A stretch of DNA of 64,000 bases from Gamsiella multidivaricata (GCF_025024155.1 NW_026251757.1:124001-188000), one strand, 5' to 3'. Shown: positions 25,131 through 35,679, numbered from the stretch's first letter. Numbers and translations: made by a program. The notes: generated from the sequence alone by a model not told the origin.

Positions 25131-27238
25131 TTGGACGACACAAGTGCACGCACCACTTGGCTTGGTTGCTTGCGCCTGTAACAAACATTCCTCCGATTCT
25201 CAAAAAAAAAAACAACCAAAAAAACCCCCCAAAATTCTTGTACATACTCTACCAAACCAGTCTTCTCTTCCATCGCGCCTTGTATATAACCACAGAAAAG
25301 CAACTACAAAAAAAAACAAGCACTCGTCTTTGAATCCTTTTTCGTCCTTCAGTATGTATAATAGACCTCTAAAGTACTATCTTCTAATAATAACAAGTAC
25401 CTTCTATCGAAGGAAAAAAAAAATCCAACCTAATTCTTGAACAGTATGCATGGGATGGTATCCGAAAGCTACGATCAGGTTCTGGCTACCACTTTTTGTA
25501 TCCTTTGTCTAGACAACTCTTTGTTTCCTCTTCTTCCTCGGACGAGGGGAAAGGGGCCGGAGAGGGAGCGGTACAAGGTCGAAAACAAAAATGCTTCCTT
25601 TCCCCACATTTTTTTGGCAGGAATGTAAGGGAGGGTGTGGGAAGAATAATAATAATCATGCGAAATGGATCTGGACCCTGATAAATGCTAGTCTGCCTCC
25701 TCCTCCTACCTAACTCCCTAACCCAACCTAACCAAACGCGTCTCTCTTGTCTATCGACCCTCGCCCTGAATCCCCCTCCTCGGATATTTCTCACGAAAAG
25801 ATTACGATATGGTACGGTTCTATACCGCACCCCTAGTATTTTTTCTTTTTTTTTTTCTTTCTGGCGAGCCTTGGATTCTAGAAAGTCGTGATCATAACCA
25901 TAAGAGTAACTAAGGTTGTTGCCAGCTGACCTCTTTCTTTTGGGTTTCCAAAGGCTCGGGTGGATAGAGGCGGGGAGCAGGATCAGGGGACACGGGGCAG
26001 GGATGCGGGGTAGGGAGGCAAAAATAAAAATAAAGAAAACGTACGCGGGAGCGCGCAAACCTTCATGGCCGGTTGATTGGTCTGACCGGGAATACTGTAA
26101 GTTCGCCTCGCTATCGCCATTAAGCCGATAATTCAACGGGGCTCGGCAAGAATTTTGTTGAAGAGTTAATTATCGTTATCGGTCAAGGGGACATATATAC
26201 CCTGTGATAAGGTACGGCGCAGTGCAGTATAGCGGCCAGGGCAAAGAAAGTCCCCTCATATTAGGCTACGGCTACGCGTGAGCACTTGAACCTCATCTGT
26301 AGTCTCGTAATTTGCAATTGTGCATACTTGTCGACTGATATATCGTCTCGAAGGCTGGTTAGCCGCTTTGCATGGGAAGGCAGATGCTGGAGAGGAGTTG
26401 GCGATGAGGAGGATTTTCAGGCGTGAGACTTTAGTTGATCAAAAGAAAAATGAAAAGCCAAGATGAAGCGCCCAAGGTGCGCACAGGGAAGGATGGAAAT
26501 AGAAAATAGGTTCTCTCCCGTTCCCGGACAAGGTGCCGGAGAAGGTCAGAGACCGGTGCAGGGGCGGGATGTGTTCTGCCTTACTTCCATTTTGTTGTTT
26601 TTCTTGTCGGAGGAAGAAGAATAGCGCGCGACTTGGTATATCTAGATGTCTAGGAAATGTCATCCATAGCAATGGTGCTTGTTGGGGGTGCTTGTTGGGG
26701 GCGTAATAGGGAAAGTGGGGTATGTCAATTTTCCTGGAACCACATCGTGGGTGCTACATGGTCAAATGCTCCCGCTGCATAATTTTAAAGAGTTTTGCAG
26801 CTCATCGATTGAAGAAGTCGGCACTCAACGCAGACCTGGTATGCAACGAGATAATCTGAACCTATCATGACTTGATAGGATCAAAGAAAATGAGGAGCAT
26901 AAGTTTTATCAGTATAGCAATTGCCGCTCTTTGTCACTCAAGGACCCCATATTCCATCCGCTGTTCAAAAACTGGCGAGCGGCGTCCGGAAACACGCCCT
27001 ACTCCTCGTTTGTGGCGGCATCCCGTGTTACGTGAAGGTATTAAACTGTGTCGCCGTACTGTTGAAAAATCGGAGGCATATTGTTGAGATGAAAGTAGAA
27101 TCAGAACGGTGCGAATGGGAATGAAAAGGCAGCACTGGCTCTATTCTTGTAACAATGTCGCTTTGTCTTTATTGATATCCAAGCATGCAGCATCGGCGGC
27201 CATATGCTTTGTAGTCTAGGGTAGTATATAAAAGTGGG
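25131..27238. other. 2.1-kb region without a clear gene
   Basis: Contains the 3' UTR of the Ecl1-like gene, A-rich runs (25201-25220, 25308-25316) and skewed low-complexity sequence. The 216-codon minus-strand frame at 25486-26136 is Arg/Lys/Pro/Phe-biased without domain logic and is treated as non-coding. Confidence 0.5.
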
Positions 27239-28537
27239 TTAAAGAAGCAGAATAAAAACGCTAAAAACGAAAGAAAGCATGGACCACATGCTATTCGATC
27301 CAGCCGCGGTTATCCGTCCACCACCATTGCCTCCTGTCCCCTTATACAACTTGGCAGGCGCTCCGGCACTCAGCTGGATATTACGGAAATAAATCGATGT
27401 GTCGACTGGTGTAGCATACTCCGGTTCTGAACCTCCAAAGAAAGTCGAGAACATTAATCCCTGGAACCCGACCATGCCAGAGCTCCTATAAGGGATATCA
27501 TGCATGTCGATGACTTGGTTTCCGTTGATATAGACCTGAAGTGTCCCGTTGGAGTTTCCTGCGGGCTCGTTCAGCTCCATGATCATGTCTAGGCGCGTCC
27601 ATTTTCCGGACTGGAAGTAGATTAGACCGCGGCCGAGCGATTTACCGTATTGGTCGTTGCAGAGTACGTTGGCGCTTCTGCATATCGCGGACTTCTGGTT
27701 TCCGGGCACATACGCATACACTAGCACAGTTGTTAAAGAATAATGATGAGGGCGTGAGGGCGAATGAATATGAATGATGCTGAAAATCCATGGCGCGGCC
27801 ATGCAAAACTTGCTATGAAATGCAAAACCAAGGGCCTTACCTTCACCAATACCATTCTGGCGCCACATCATTCGCATGCTCAGACAATTATCCCCATTGG
27901 ACTGGATGCCCCCTGAACACCCATCGTAAGGCGTGCCTCCATAGACACCTGGTAACTTGCCGCCCAGTACCCAATTGAACCCTACAGGAAACCCAACATC
28001 GTAGCTAATCATCATCTTTGAGAACGGAGTCGAATCACCAAAGGGATTTGCATAGAACTGGGCGCCTCCAACAACGGGTCCGTATGCAGGAGCATAAGAT
28101 CCTTTGGGGTAGTTCAACTTCATGACCAACCCCGAAGTACCATTGTTGCCACTCGTTCCTGTGGGGCCTTGAGCCGTGGCCTGTTCGAAGGGATCGTGGG
28201 TAAAAGAGATATCGTCCGCTCCGGTTTGGATTGAATGAAAAATGGTACCCCAGTTTTGGACAAGGTATTTCTCGCCGCTGTTGCTGAGCGTAGTGTTGAA
28301 ACCGGAGTTAGAGTCAGAATCGTTATGGCTCTCCGCGCTTTGGATAGGGCTATTGGGCATGGGTGCGACCCATTTCTTAAGAAAACCGCCTTGGGCGTAG
28401 ATCTGGTCGCGGGTCAATATTGCTGTTGCTGCTGTAGCTGTCAGGACTACGGTTGCGAGGTAGTATGCAGTGAATAATGCCATGTGAAGACCTATGTTGG
28501 ATCTAGTGTGAGACGACGACCTTGAGCTTGAAACCAT
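27239..28537 (-). CDS. PL14-like secreted/membrane-anchored polysaccharide lyase
   Basis: Two exons, 27841-28537 and 27239-27720, flank a 120-nt GT-AG intron that is open and in frame; splicing gives 392 residues. Residues about 18-42 are a hydrophobic signal/anchor (LFTAYYLATVVLTATAATAI). The body has the features of the PL14-like jelly-roll fold: LVMKLNYPKGSYAP, QFYANPF, ISYDVGFPVGFNW, GGKLPGVYGG, CLSMRMMWRQNGIGE-VYAYVP and IYFRNIQL. The C-terminus is a short hydrophobic tail (MLSFVFSVFILLL) after small residues, consistent with a GPI anchor. Known PL14 members cleave glucuronan, alginate or similar acidic glycans; the substrate here is unknown. It may remodel the cell surface. Confidence 0.75.
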   Translation of the reverse strand: MVSSSRSSSHTRSNIGLHMALFTAYYLATVVLTATAATAILTRDQIYAQGGFLKKWVAPMPNSPIQSAESHNDSDSNSGFNTTLSNSGEKYLVQNWGTIFHSIQTGADDISFTHDPFEQATAQGPTGTSGNNGTSGLVMKLNYPKGSYAPAYGPVVGGAQFYANPFGDSTPFSKMMISYDVGFPVGFNWVLGGKLPGVYGGTPYDGCSGGIQSNGDNCLSMRMMWRQNGIGEGKALGFAFHSKFCMAAPWIFSIIHIHSPSRPHHYSLTTVLVYAYVPGNQKSAICRSANVLCNDQYGKSLGRGLIYFQSGKWTRLDMIMELNEPAGNSNGTLQVYINGNQVIDMHDIPYRSSGMVGFQGLMFSTFFGGSEPEYATPVDTSIYFRNIQLSAGAPAKLYKGTGGNGGGRITAAGSNSMWSMLSFVFSVFILLL

Positions 28538-29044
28538 TGGAGCTTGTGCTGATCCGGACTAGGAAATGGAAATGGCAAATGTGGAATATTGAGGGATACA
28601 GTTAAGAGGCTGGAGGATGAGGAAGAAGAAAGTGAGAACTTGAACTGGCCTTTTTTTTCTTTTCTTTTTTTTCTTTCATAGTAGAAACCAGAAAGCCGGT
28701 CCCTGTGGAACGGTTCGGGGACTTTGCTAGTCAAACGACAGGCATGGATGTATAGACCACCGATCGTAGTTTATACAAGGAGACATAGGAAATGAGGTCA
28801 GTAGTTGGATTGATATAGGAATATGGAGGGAACACGCGAAGGAGACAGAAGGGGAACCAAGGAGGTGCGCACACAGCGCGCGCAGGGAGTGCGCTTGATT
28901 TGTGGAGTAAAATGCGTGACTCGTACGCGACAAATATCTGCCAACCATAACAAAACCTTTGCAGGGAGAAACTCGCCTACCACAGGAACCAGCACTCATC
29001 TCCGCTCATTCGCTTCACTTCACTTCAATCGCTTCCTGCACGCC
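28538..29044. promoter_or_regulatory. Divergent promoter region PL14-like/CENP-P-like
   Basis: About 500 bp between divergent starts. A TTTTTTTTC-rich run lies near 28650-28675. An alternative in-frame ATG at 28823 would add Arg-rich residues to the kinetochore gene but looks like leader. No clear TATA box. Confidence 0.4.
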
Positions 29045-30884
29045 ATGGACGACGACACGGAGATGACAGAACCAGGGCCAGGGCCAGGGCTGGGTCAGGG
29101 ATCTGAGGCGGAAGAAATGACCCCTCTCCTGCCCTTCTTCTTAAGAGGCACTACCGCCGGACCAGACGACTATCCGCTTTTTGGCTCATGGGAAACGCCA
29201 TCAACTTCCTCTCTTGCCCAAGAGCAGATCCAGGGGGAATTAGCTACGAACCTCTTGTTCGCCTCACCTGCGAGACGCTCGATATCAGACCGTCTCTCCT
29301 CCGGCTCAAGAATGGATGGGGCACAGGACACGCTCAACGTGGAAAAGAGTCGTATCTTGGAGCAGCTCCGGCATATGACGACGGAGGTAGACCAGCTGGA
29401 AAACCGATTGCAGGCGGTAAAGCGAAGGCGTGCCCGAATTGCCGCGTCGGCGATACAAAAGCAACAGGAGCTCCAGGATACTGAAGCGCAGGAGATGAGG
29501 TATGTCTGTTGAAGGTGATATCAGTTGTTCTGCTTATCTCTGTTTCACATGCATCGTAATTGGACCTAATACCTTTTCGATCTCAATCATGCAGGCAGGT
29601 GCTTGGGAGTGTGAATCGTCTCAACTTATCGGACAGTTTAAGAAAGCCAGGAGCCGACGTAGGCCAGACCGATAAACGGGCAGTTAGGACGCCTCTATCG
29701 ACGCTTTCGACCGAAGCTATCACTAACATCAATGTCGACATGGTAATGAATAGGATATGACCAGGATTCCTGCGTGTTTTCGCCTAAGTACCGCTCGCAA
29801 AATCTAACCGTTCTGGATTCTTGCCATATAGATTCGGAGACTACAAAGCTTTACCAATATTGTATTCACATCGATTGAAAACCATACTCTGTCGATATCG
29901 GAGGATGGAATGAAAACTCGACGATACCGTATGGAGGGCGTGTGCTTCCAGCTGGAGTTCAATGTCGAATTCACAGTAAACGAGCCAAGTCTGGTTCTCA
30001 AGGATACACGCATTGACATACCTCGCAACGTGCAAACGGAACTCGGGAGGTTCACTTCGAGGTTCGTACCAGGTCTATTGTTCGAATCATTGTTACGAAT
30101 CCGATGTGGGATAGCCGCTAACGCTTGTTGCGACTATTTTTCTATATTAGAGCGCAGAATGAATCGTTGTTGATGCCATTCTTTCAGACGTTCTCACAGT
30201 ACGCACAGATGGACTATGATCGGCAATCGGCGATGAATAGCCTGGCGAAGCGGTTCCCGCGACTTGTCAAATCAAACCAATCAATCAGCAGGATGGCCAA
30301 GAAAAAGCAATCGACCTTGAGTGCCATGGATATTTCATCATTTATGTCCCCAGCAGGTCCTGGAGTGCAGTCAATGACATTCTCTGGTGCAAGGTACTAC
30401 ACTGATCCGAGGCATTATGTTTTGAATGTTTCATGCGCTTCAGCCAGTTCATTGTGCTTTTTTTGTTGGGTTCCTCACTCCAGAAAATCAAGTCCAGAGC
30501 TGGTATTCCATTGGGCAATTGACGTGACAGACCAAGGCAAACTTGTACCCTATGTGCGATTGTTACCTCGGATGCCAAAGAAATGTGAGTGTGAACTATA
30601 TTCTGCAGCAATTGCATGTCAGTTGAAGTCATGCGAATGAATCCATGTACTTATAATGACACCATATGCGTCTCTCTTTTGTCACCAATTGAATTGATGA
30701 TTCTGCAGGGCGACAAGCGGATGATAAGGCTACAGTGGATGCGATCCCAGCGCAATTCGTTCGACTCCTGCAGATCAAAGGAATAGAAGGGGCTGTTGCC
30801 ATTCTGCTTAAATGCGTGTTTGGGCGGAAGGCAACTGAGTCCGAGTCCGACGAGGCCGAGAGCGTTGGCGGGCGCAGCTCATGA
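29045..30884 (+). CDS. CENP-P-like inner kinetochore protein
   Basis: Exons 29045-29499, 29595-29742, 29832-30061, 30151-30393, 30484-30584 and 30709-30884 keep phase throughout: 450 codons plus stop. The acidic/Pro N-terminus (about 100 residues) is followed by a long coiled coil (ILEQLRHMTTEVDQLENRLQ) and then an RWD-type region: RRYRMEGVCFQLEFNVEF, RIDIPRNVQTELGRFTSR, LLMPFFQTFSQYAQMDYDRQ, FPRLV, then FHWAIDVTDQGKLVPYVRLLP. This order matches CENP-P (counterpart of yeast Ctf19), which with CENP-O, -Q and -U forms the COMA/CENP-OPQUR complex at centromeres. The tail is acidic. Assignment by pattern only; CENP-O is the main alternative. Confidence 0.68.
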
Positions 30885-31382
30885 TGCCTCCCTCGTGTCA
30901 CCAACAAAGAGACCAGTGACTTTTGAGGTGACTACTTTCGCTTTCCCTTTCTCAGTCGTTTGGACGTGGTCGTGGTCCTGCTCATGGCAACTCCCGACCC
31001 CATTCACACTGCTAACCTTTTTTCGTCCTTTTGCCCTCACCCTTCCCAGCTCGCCCCGACTATCTCTTCTTAATTGGCTTATCTTGACTGATTGTCCCCT
31101 CCTGTGTCTCTTTACCACACTTTCGTCTCTTTTGTCATTCCACTCTCATTCCACACCAGCAACTGCAACCACACCTACAACGGCAACTCTTGGCTTAACT
31201 TACTCCTCTTTTTCACTCACAAAGCAGCTTTCCATCAAAAAACGCCTTCTTGATCATCCCACCCTCTTGTATTTTTATCACCCACCGCTGCTGCTCCAAC
31301 AAACTCATTTCTTTTATCACCCGACCCCTCTTGTAAAATAAAGCAGAGCTCCTTTCCCTTCACCCCTTACCTCGTTAACGCC
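30885..31382. promoter_or_regulatory. CT-rich leader/promoter of the Ser-rich gene
   Basis: Strong pyrimidine skew (CTTT/CCTC) from about 30930 to 31360 on the plus strand, typical here of promoter plus 5' UTR. No coding signal. Confidence 0.5.
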
Positions 31383-32135
31383 ATGAAGTGGGACCACGAC
31401 TCCGATTCTGAAGATATTGTGATGGCCGATGAATCTATTGAGGAGCTGACGACGGTCCCGGCGACCTTGAAACAGCACTCAGTGGCCCTTTGCGAGTCGG
31501 CGACATCTTACGAAGCCGAAACGGTGGACAGCTCTTGTTCAAGCAGCGTGAAGGTCTCACATACGGCAGTCGAGACGGATATTCCGCTAGAGAATACCCC
31601 ACCTTCCTCAAGATCGTCGTCGATTTCATCTATCGACGAGCCCCTTACGCCGACATCCGAATTTGGGAGCGGAGCGAGCAAGACCGGCGATGCCCAAGCC
31701 CCTAAGTCATCTTTGCACGACAAGGAGAGCGGCTACCCGTACAGTCGTTCTGCCCCATGGTCGTACTCGTCGTCCTATTCGGCGTCCAATTTATCCATGT
31801 CGAGCCTCATCCAATCGAAAGAGTCCGTGTACGCTGCGGTGCCTGTTTCGTCCGAGCTGTACATCATTCCCAAGTCGAGCAGTGGATTCTATTGGAATGG
31901 AGACCTTTTTCTGAAGCCGCATCAGCGTCGTAGCCTGGGCGTTGACCATATGTTCAACAGCGTGGCGCCGCAACATTATGGCTTCCATGACAACAGCAAC
32001 AGCATTGGCAGTGGCAGTCATGTTAATGGACAGCAGCAGAACCATCACCCCCACAGTCAAGACACGGCTGTTATCGTTCACGACATCTTGCTGACCGATG
32101 TGGAGACCGCAAGAATCCTGCCGTCGTGGCCTTAA
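31383..32135 (+). CDS. Ser-rich protein of unknown function
   Basis: Single-exon frame of 250 codons preceded by a CT-rich leader. Not recognised. The N-terminal half is acidic and Ser/Thr-rich with many S/T-P sites (PPSSRSSSISSIDEPLTPTS). The middle is Ser/Tyr-rich. A less biased segment, SSGFYWNGDLFLKPHQRRSLG, and the C-terminal IVHDILLTDVETARILPSWP look like short conserved motifs. A His/Gln/Asn stretch lies between. It might be a phosphorylated regulatory protein; no function is assigned. Confidence 0.6.
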   Translation: MKWDHDSDSEDIVMADESIEELTTVPATLKQHSVALCESATSYEAETVDSSCSSSVKVSHTAVETDIPLENTPPSSRSSSISSIDEPLTPTSEFGSGASKTGDAQAPKSSLHDKESGYPYSRSAPWSYSSSYSASNLSMSSLIQSKESVYAAVPVSSELYIIPKSSSGFYWNGDLFLKPHQRRSLGVDHMFNSVAPQHYGFHDNSNSIGSGSHVNGQQQNHHPHSQDTAVIVHDILLTDVETARILPSWP

Positions 32136-32651
32136 ATCGAGAGAAATATCCTTTCTGTCATCCGTCCTGCATTTGCCGCTTTCCTGGAGTGCGTTTTGGC
32201 GCTCCTTCGCTATACACTGTAAATATCTCTCTTACTTGCTGCCATAAACAAACAGTCAACTCTTTCAGGGCCGAGTGCGCCTATGTCGGCTCGACCGCGG
32301 CAGCTCTAACCCCGATTGCAGAACTCACATAATAAAAGCGAGCAAAAAAAAAAAAAAAAAAAAAAATCCCCACCAGGAAAAATGCGACATTTGCAGTGCT
32401 GTAGTCTTTGTTTCAAATGCCACTGTACTTTCTCCTTTTGCCTCCCCTCCATGTACTCTTATCTACTTGATGTAACCGGTTCAATTGACAGTGTTCACAC
32501 GCCAACAAATTGCGCACGCGACAAATGAAATATTTGCTCCACAGTCACGAACGCGTTTGTGGTGTTTATATTTTGATTGAAGGCGCGTCTTAGGTCGCTG
32601 CCATCACTTTGCATGTTCGCCTGTCCATAACCCACCAGGACACTTTCAGCT
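32136..32651. other. Spacer with 23-nt poly-A
   Basis: 3' UTR of the Ser-rich gene and upstream region of PSF3. A run of 23 A lies at about 32344-32366. No gene. Confidence 0.5.
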
Positions 32652-33970
32652 ATGGAGGACTATTACGACATCGACTCTATTTTATCGGAGGATCAGGTAC
32701 TAATCTGAACTCGAAGGAAAAGCGCCAAGAAATAGGAACAAACGATTTCGGCTAAAGCATAACTGGTTGCCCATCACACTTTTAATTCGTGTCTGCTGCA
32801 TCCTCTAGAACATCAAGTGCGTCTTTCAGAAAAATATACCAGGATTATCATGGCTAGAAGGAGGACACGATGATACGGTTAGTGGACCCTAATGGAAGCA
32901 GGGACTTTTTCCTGAATCGAATCGTCTATTCTTTTGTTTCGGTGTCACTAATAAAAGGCTGCCATTTTTGTTATTGGCTTCCGAACAGCTCAAAGCAGGA
33001 TCGAGAGTCGATATCCCGTTCTGGCTGGCAAGAGAGATCGTGGACCAGTACGTCTTATTCCAATACACTTGCGTACTTTTCAACCCAAGGATGTTCCCAG
33101 ACATGCTAACGAATTCTCTACCTGTTCCCATTCTTTTCTTTTTTGTTTGTTTGTTTGTTTGTTTGTTTGTTTGTTTTGACTGTGTTAGCCCTGAAGGCAC
33201 GGTTCCGATGGACATTGAGACACCCGAGTTCTTTGGACCAAAAGTCAGGAATGGACTTCGGGCGGAGGCAACTGTTGTGGATCTTCCGAAATTATGCCCC
33301 AGCTTCTTCCGTTTCGGAACGCACTTTCTGCAGCTGTAGGTGTACATTCGAGCATTGAACTTGGAGCAATTGGACAGGACAGGGAGACAATCTGTATTCT
33401 ATCGGAATTATAATCAAATCGCTAACATTTTCGTCTTCTCCTTCTTTTTCTTCTTCTACATAGGATTGATGACCCTGCACTGGCGAAAGTCTTGGAAGAT
33501 GTACTGTTGATTATGAACACAATCCCCCCTCCCCCCCCCCCCCTTCCCAAGCAAAGCCATGAACAAAAGGTTGCCTCCGGATGCTGATAACACCGTACCC
33601 CTTTCTGTATTTTCATTATTCTCACAGGCATTTAAGGCGAGACTCCAGATGACAATGGATCACACTCAGTCAGGAGGAAACAGTAGCAAGTCGGCAGACT
33701 ATTTGGATCGCTTGGATGATACCGAGCGCGAATGTAACGATCGATTTTATTTTATTTATTTTTACGGCCTTGTGCCATTGGTAGGAAGTGAGAGTTTCTG
33801 CGGGAAACTAACAGCGCAGTCCCCTCCTTCTCTTTTTTTCCTAAAAAATACTCGTAGTATACAAAGCAGGACTGGAGAGTTGCGCATCGGTTCATCACTG
33901 GAATCAACAATCGTTTGGAAGGATACGATCTGCAAGCGAGGTGCTTCTGAAAAGGAAGCTGGGCGCATAG
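32652..33970 (+). CDS. PSF3: GINS complex subunit Psf3
   Basis: Exons 32652-32696, 32809-32877, 32989-33047, 33189-33335, 33464-33500, 33628-33733 and 33858-33970 join in phase to 191 codons plus stop, the usual Psf3 size. GINS with Cdc45 and Mcm2-7 forms the replicative CMG helicase in the nucleus. The start MEDYYDIDSILSEDQ, the B-domain-like CVFQKNIPGLSWLEGG, LKAGSRVDIPFWLAREIVD and the A-domain core PEFFGPKVRNGLRAEATVVD followed by FFRFGTHFLQL are characteristic. Seven exons for 191 residues is notably intron-dense. One intron holds a C-rich run (33526-33545), another a GTTT/TTTG repeat (33141-33176). Confidence 0.9.
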
Positions 33971-34345
33971 GAAGAAGGGCGACAGCAGCCAATCATCATG
34001 GATTCTTTACAGACGAACGCTCAGTAATCCTATCTCATCTCTGGCTGGACCCAACGGCATGAGCGCGCTACATTTTTTTTTGTACAATAGACCATATGAA
34101 AATAACATCAAAAATAACGTCATATTTTGGACAGTTCTGGCGCTTTGGCATCCGCTTTAGATGTTCAGGGCCGATCAATAATCCATAAAATGGCCTGAAA
34201 AAGGTAAGTTTAGACGATCCGGGGCCATTTGGGGGGCCCCGGGTCGATTGCGACTTTGATTGAATATATCTCTTTTTTTTATCTATATAGGGATACGTGT
34301 CGAAAAATTGGACAAGTAGGTGTCCAATAGGAAGGACTGCCTAAT
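33971..34345. other. Spacer upstream of the tRNA with a GC hairpin
   Basis: No gene. A perfect 8-bp inverted repeat CCGGGGCC (34219-34226) / GGCCCCGG (34235-34242) with an 8-nt loop lies about 100 bp before the tRNA. Confidence 0.5.
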
Positions 34346-34418
34346 GGGGTTGTAGCTCAGTTGGTAGAGCGCACGCTTCGCATGCGTGAGGCCTGGAGTT
34401 CGACTCTCCACTGCTCCA
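34346..34418 (+). tRNA. tRNA-Ala (anticodon CGC)
   Basis: Cloverleaf: acceptor GGGGTTG/CTGCTCC, D-arm GCTCAGTTGGTAGAGC, anticodon arm CACGC-TTCGCAT-GCGTG (anticodon CGC reading GCG), T-arm GGAG-TTCGACT-CTCC, and discriminator A. The G3-T70 wobble pair, the alanine identity signal, is present. The acceptor stem has one T-T mismatch at pair 6-67, so reduced function is possible. A-box (TAGCTCAGTTGG) and a B-box-like AGTTCGACTC are visible. A T5 run follows directly as the Pol III terminator. No intron. Confidence 0.9.
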
Positions 34419-34423
34419 TTTTT
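34419..34423 (+). terminator. Pol III T5 terminator
   Basis: TTTTT directly after the tRNA discriminator base. Confidence 0.7.
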
Positions 34424-34452
34424 GTCTTTTGAATTCTTCATTCTTACTTCTT

Positions 34453-34461
34453 TTTGTCGTT
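34453..34461. repeat. Target-site duplication, left copy
   Basis: TTTGTCGTT, repeated exactly at 35364-35372 on the other side of the MULE-like element. Nine bp is the usual Mutator-like size. Confidence 0.75.
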
Positions 34462-35363
34462 CAAATTAGGGTAGATTATTCCTTCAAATTATTTATTCGC
34501 CGACCCCTACCTACCATATGTAGATGTGTAATTATTCGTCGACCCCTCTGCTATTTGCCGACCCTTACTTCCTTGGCTGCATACAAAAGTTATATGTCGC
34601 CCGATCGACTCGTCATACCCCTTCTTGTTTATTGTCGCCCCATCAACTAGCCATATGGATCCCTATCTATTCATTGCAGCAAGGGGGGTGCGACCGAGTG
34701 CGGCTAAGCTACCCATGGCCAGATTTTATGGCGAAATCACGGGTAAAGCCAAACACTTAGCGAGCCAGTCCTTAGATGACCCGGGGATGTGCATGGCGGC
34801 GCTGAAGATGTTGAACAAGGCCATTAATGAAAAAATGGGTCTATTTGCCATTGAAGACCCAATGATCGCAATTACAAAGGGAAGAACCAAGGGAAAACGA
34901 CTCAAGAGCAGCATGGAGCAGCCCAGTAAACGTAAAAAGCCGAGGACGACCTCGACATATTAAAAACTTTAATAAGATCAAAAACCTCGCGCGCGCAAGA
35001 TCCTAGCTCTAGTTGATATATAGGAGATCAATATGGAGTCAATGTAATGGGGTGAATCTCATTGTTCATTTGTAAGATAAAAAAAAAGCCATTTTAAATG
35101 GCACCGGGTGACAAATAGGCAAGGAGCAATATAACAAGTTAATGAGGTAGCAAGCAGCCGGGGATCCATATATCTAGTTGATGGGGCGACAATAGACAAG
35201 AAGGGGTATGACGAGTCGATCGGGCGACATATAACTTTTGTATGCAGCCAAGGAAGTAAGGGTCGGCAAATAGCAGAGGGGTCGACGAATAATCACACAT
35301 CTACATATGGTAGGTAGGGGTCGGCAAATAAGCATTTTCGACCGGTCGGCGAATAATAATTTG
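34462..35363. mobile_element. MULE-like element with long terminal inverted repeats
   Basis: A 902-bp element bounded by a 9-bp direct repeat. Terminal inverted repeats (34462-34662 and 35162-35363, about 200 bp) both start CAAATTA and are near-identical from about 34500 inward; the outermost 30-40 bp differ by small indels. Each repeat carries a series of related words (TTATTCGCCGACCCCT, TTATTCGTCGACCCCT, TATTTGCCGACCCTT, then TCGCCCG/TCGCCCC), probable transposase-binding sites. The interior keeps only a C-terminal transposase-like frame, so it is non-autonomous. It inserted about 35 bp after the tRNA-Ala gene. Confidence 0.8.
34625..34963 (+). pseudogene. C-terminal remnant of a MULE-type transposase
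   Basis: A 112-codon frame starting inside the left terminal repeat. The end, DPMIAITKGRTKGKRLKSS followed by Lys/Arg-rich residues, resembles the tail of Mutator/FAR1-type transposases, where a DP-x-KGRPKG-like motif follows the SWIM finger. The DDE domain and SWIM finger are absent, so it cannot be an active transposase. Confidence 0.5.
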
Positions 35364-35372
35364 TTTGTCGTT
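35364..35372. repeat. Target-site duplication, right copy
   Basis: TTTGTCGTT, pairing with 34453-34461. Confidence 0.75.
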
Positions 35373-35429
35373 TGAGTGTTGACCGTTGAGTCCATGGCAG
35401 TCTTGGACAGGGGAAGTACCCCTTCTCAA

Positions 35430-35450
35430 GTTTGTCTCGAAGAGACAAAC
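35430..35450. repeat. Perfect 9-bp hairpin in the left arm
   Basis: GTTTGTCTC / GAGACAAAC separated by 3 nt, mirrored at 45755-45775. It lies in the LTR/leader-like outer part of the arm. Confidence 0.7.
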
Positions 35451-35679
35451 CATCGACAGCAGCGTTCTAGGAACCGAGTCGGTACTTGTAATAAATCAAG
35501 GTCTACACTTAATATCTGTGACAATTAGACGAGACAAGAGAGGGATCTTTAATAAGGCTGTCTGGTTCCCTTTATATAGGTATATAGGTCACCAGGTGGT
35601 CTCTTCTATCTAGAGTGATCCTATGAAAGTGTCTGTCCGATATGGCACACCAATGCGAGTATAGACACTTCAAAGCAGC

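Noticed and set aside
25486..26136. 216-codon minus-strand frame
   Set aside because: Composition follows purine/pyrimidine-skewed spacer; no domain, no conserved-looking motif, no leader like those of the real genes.
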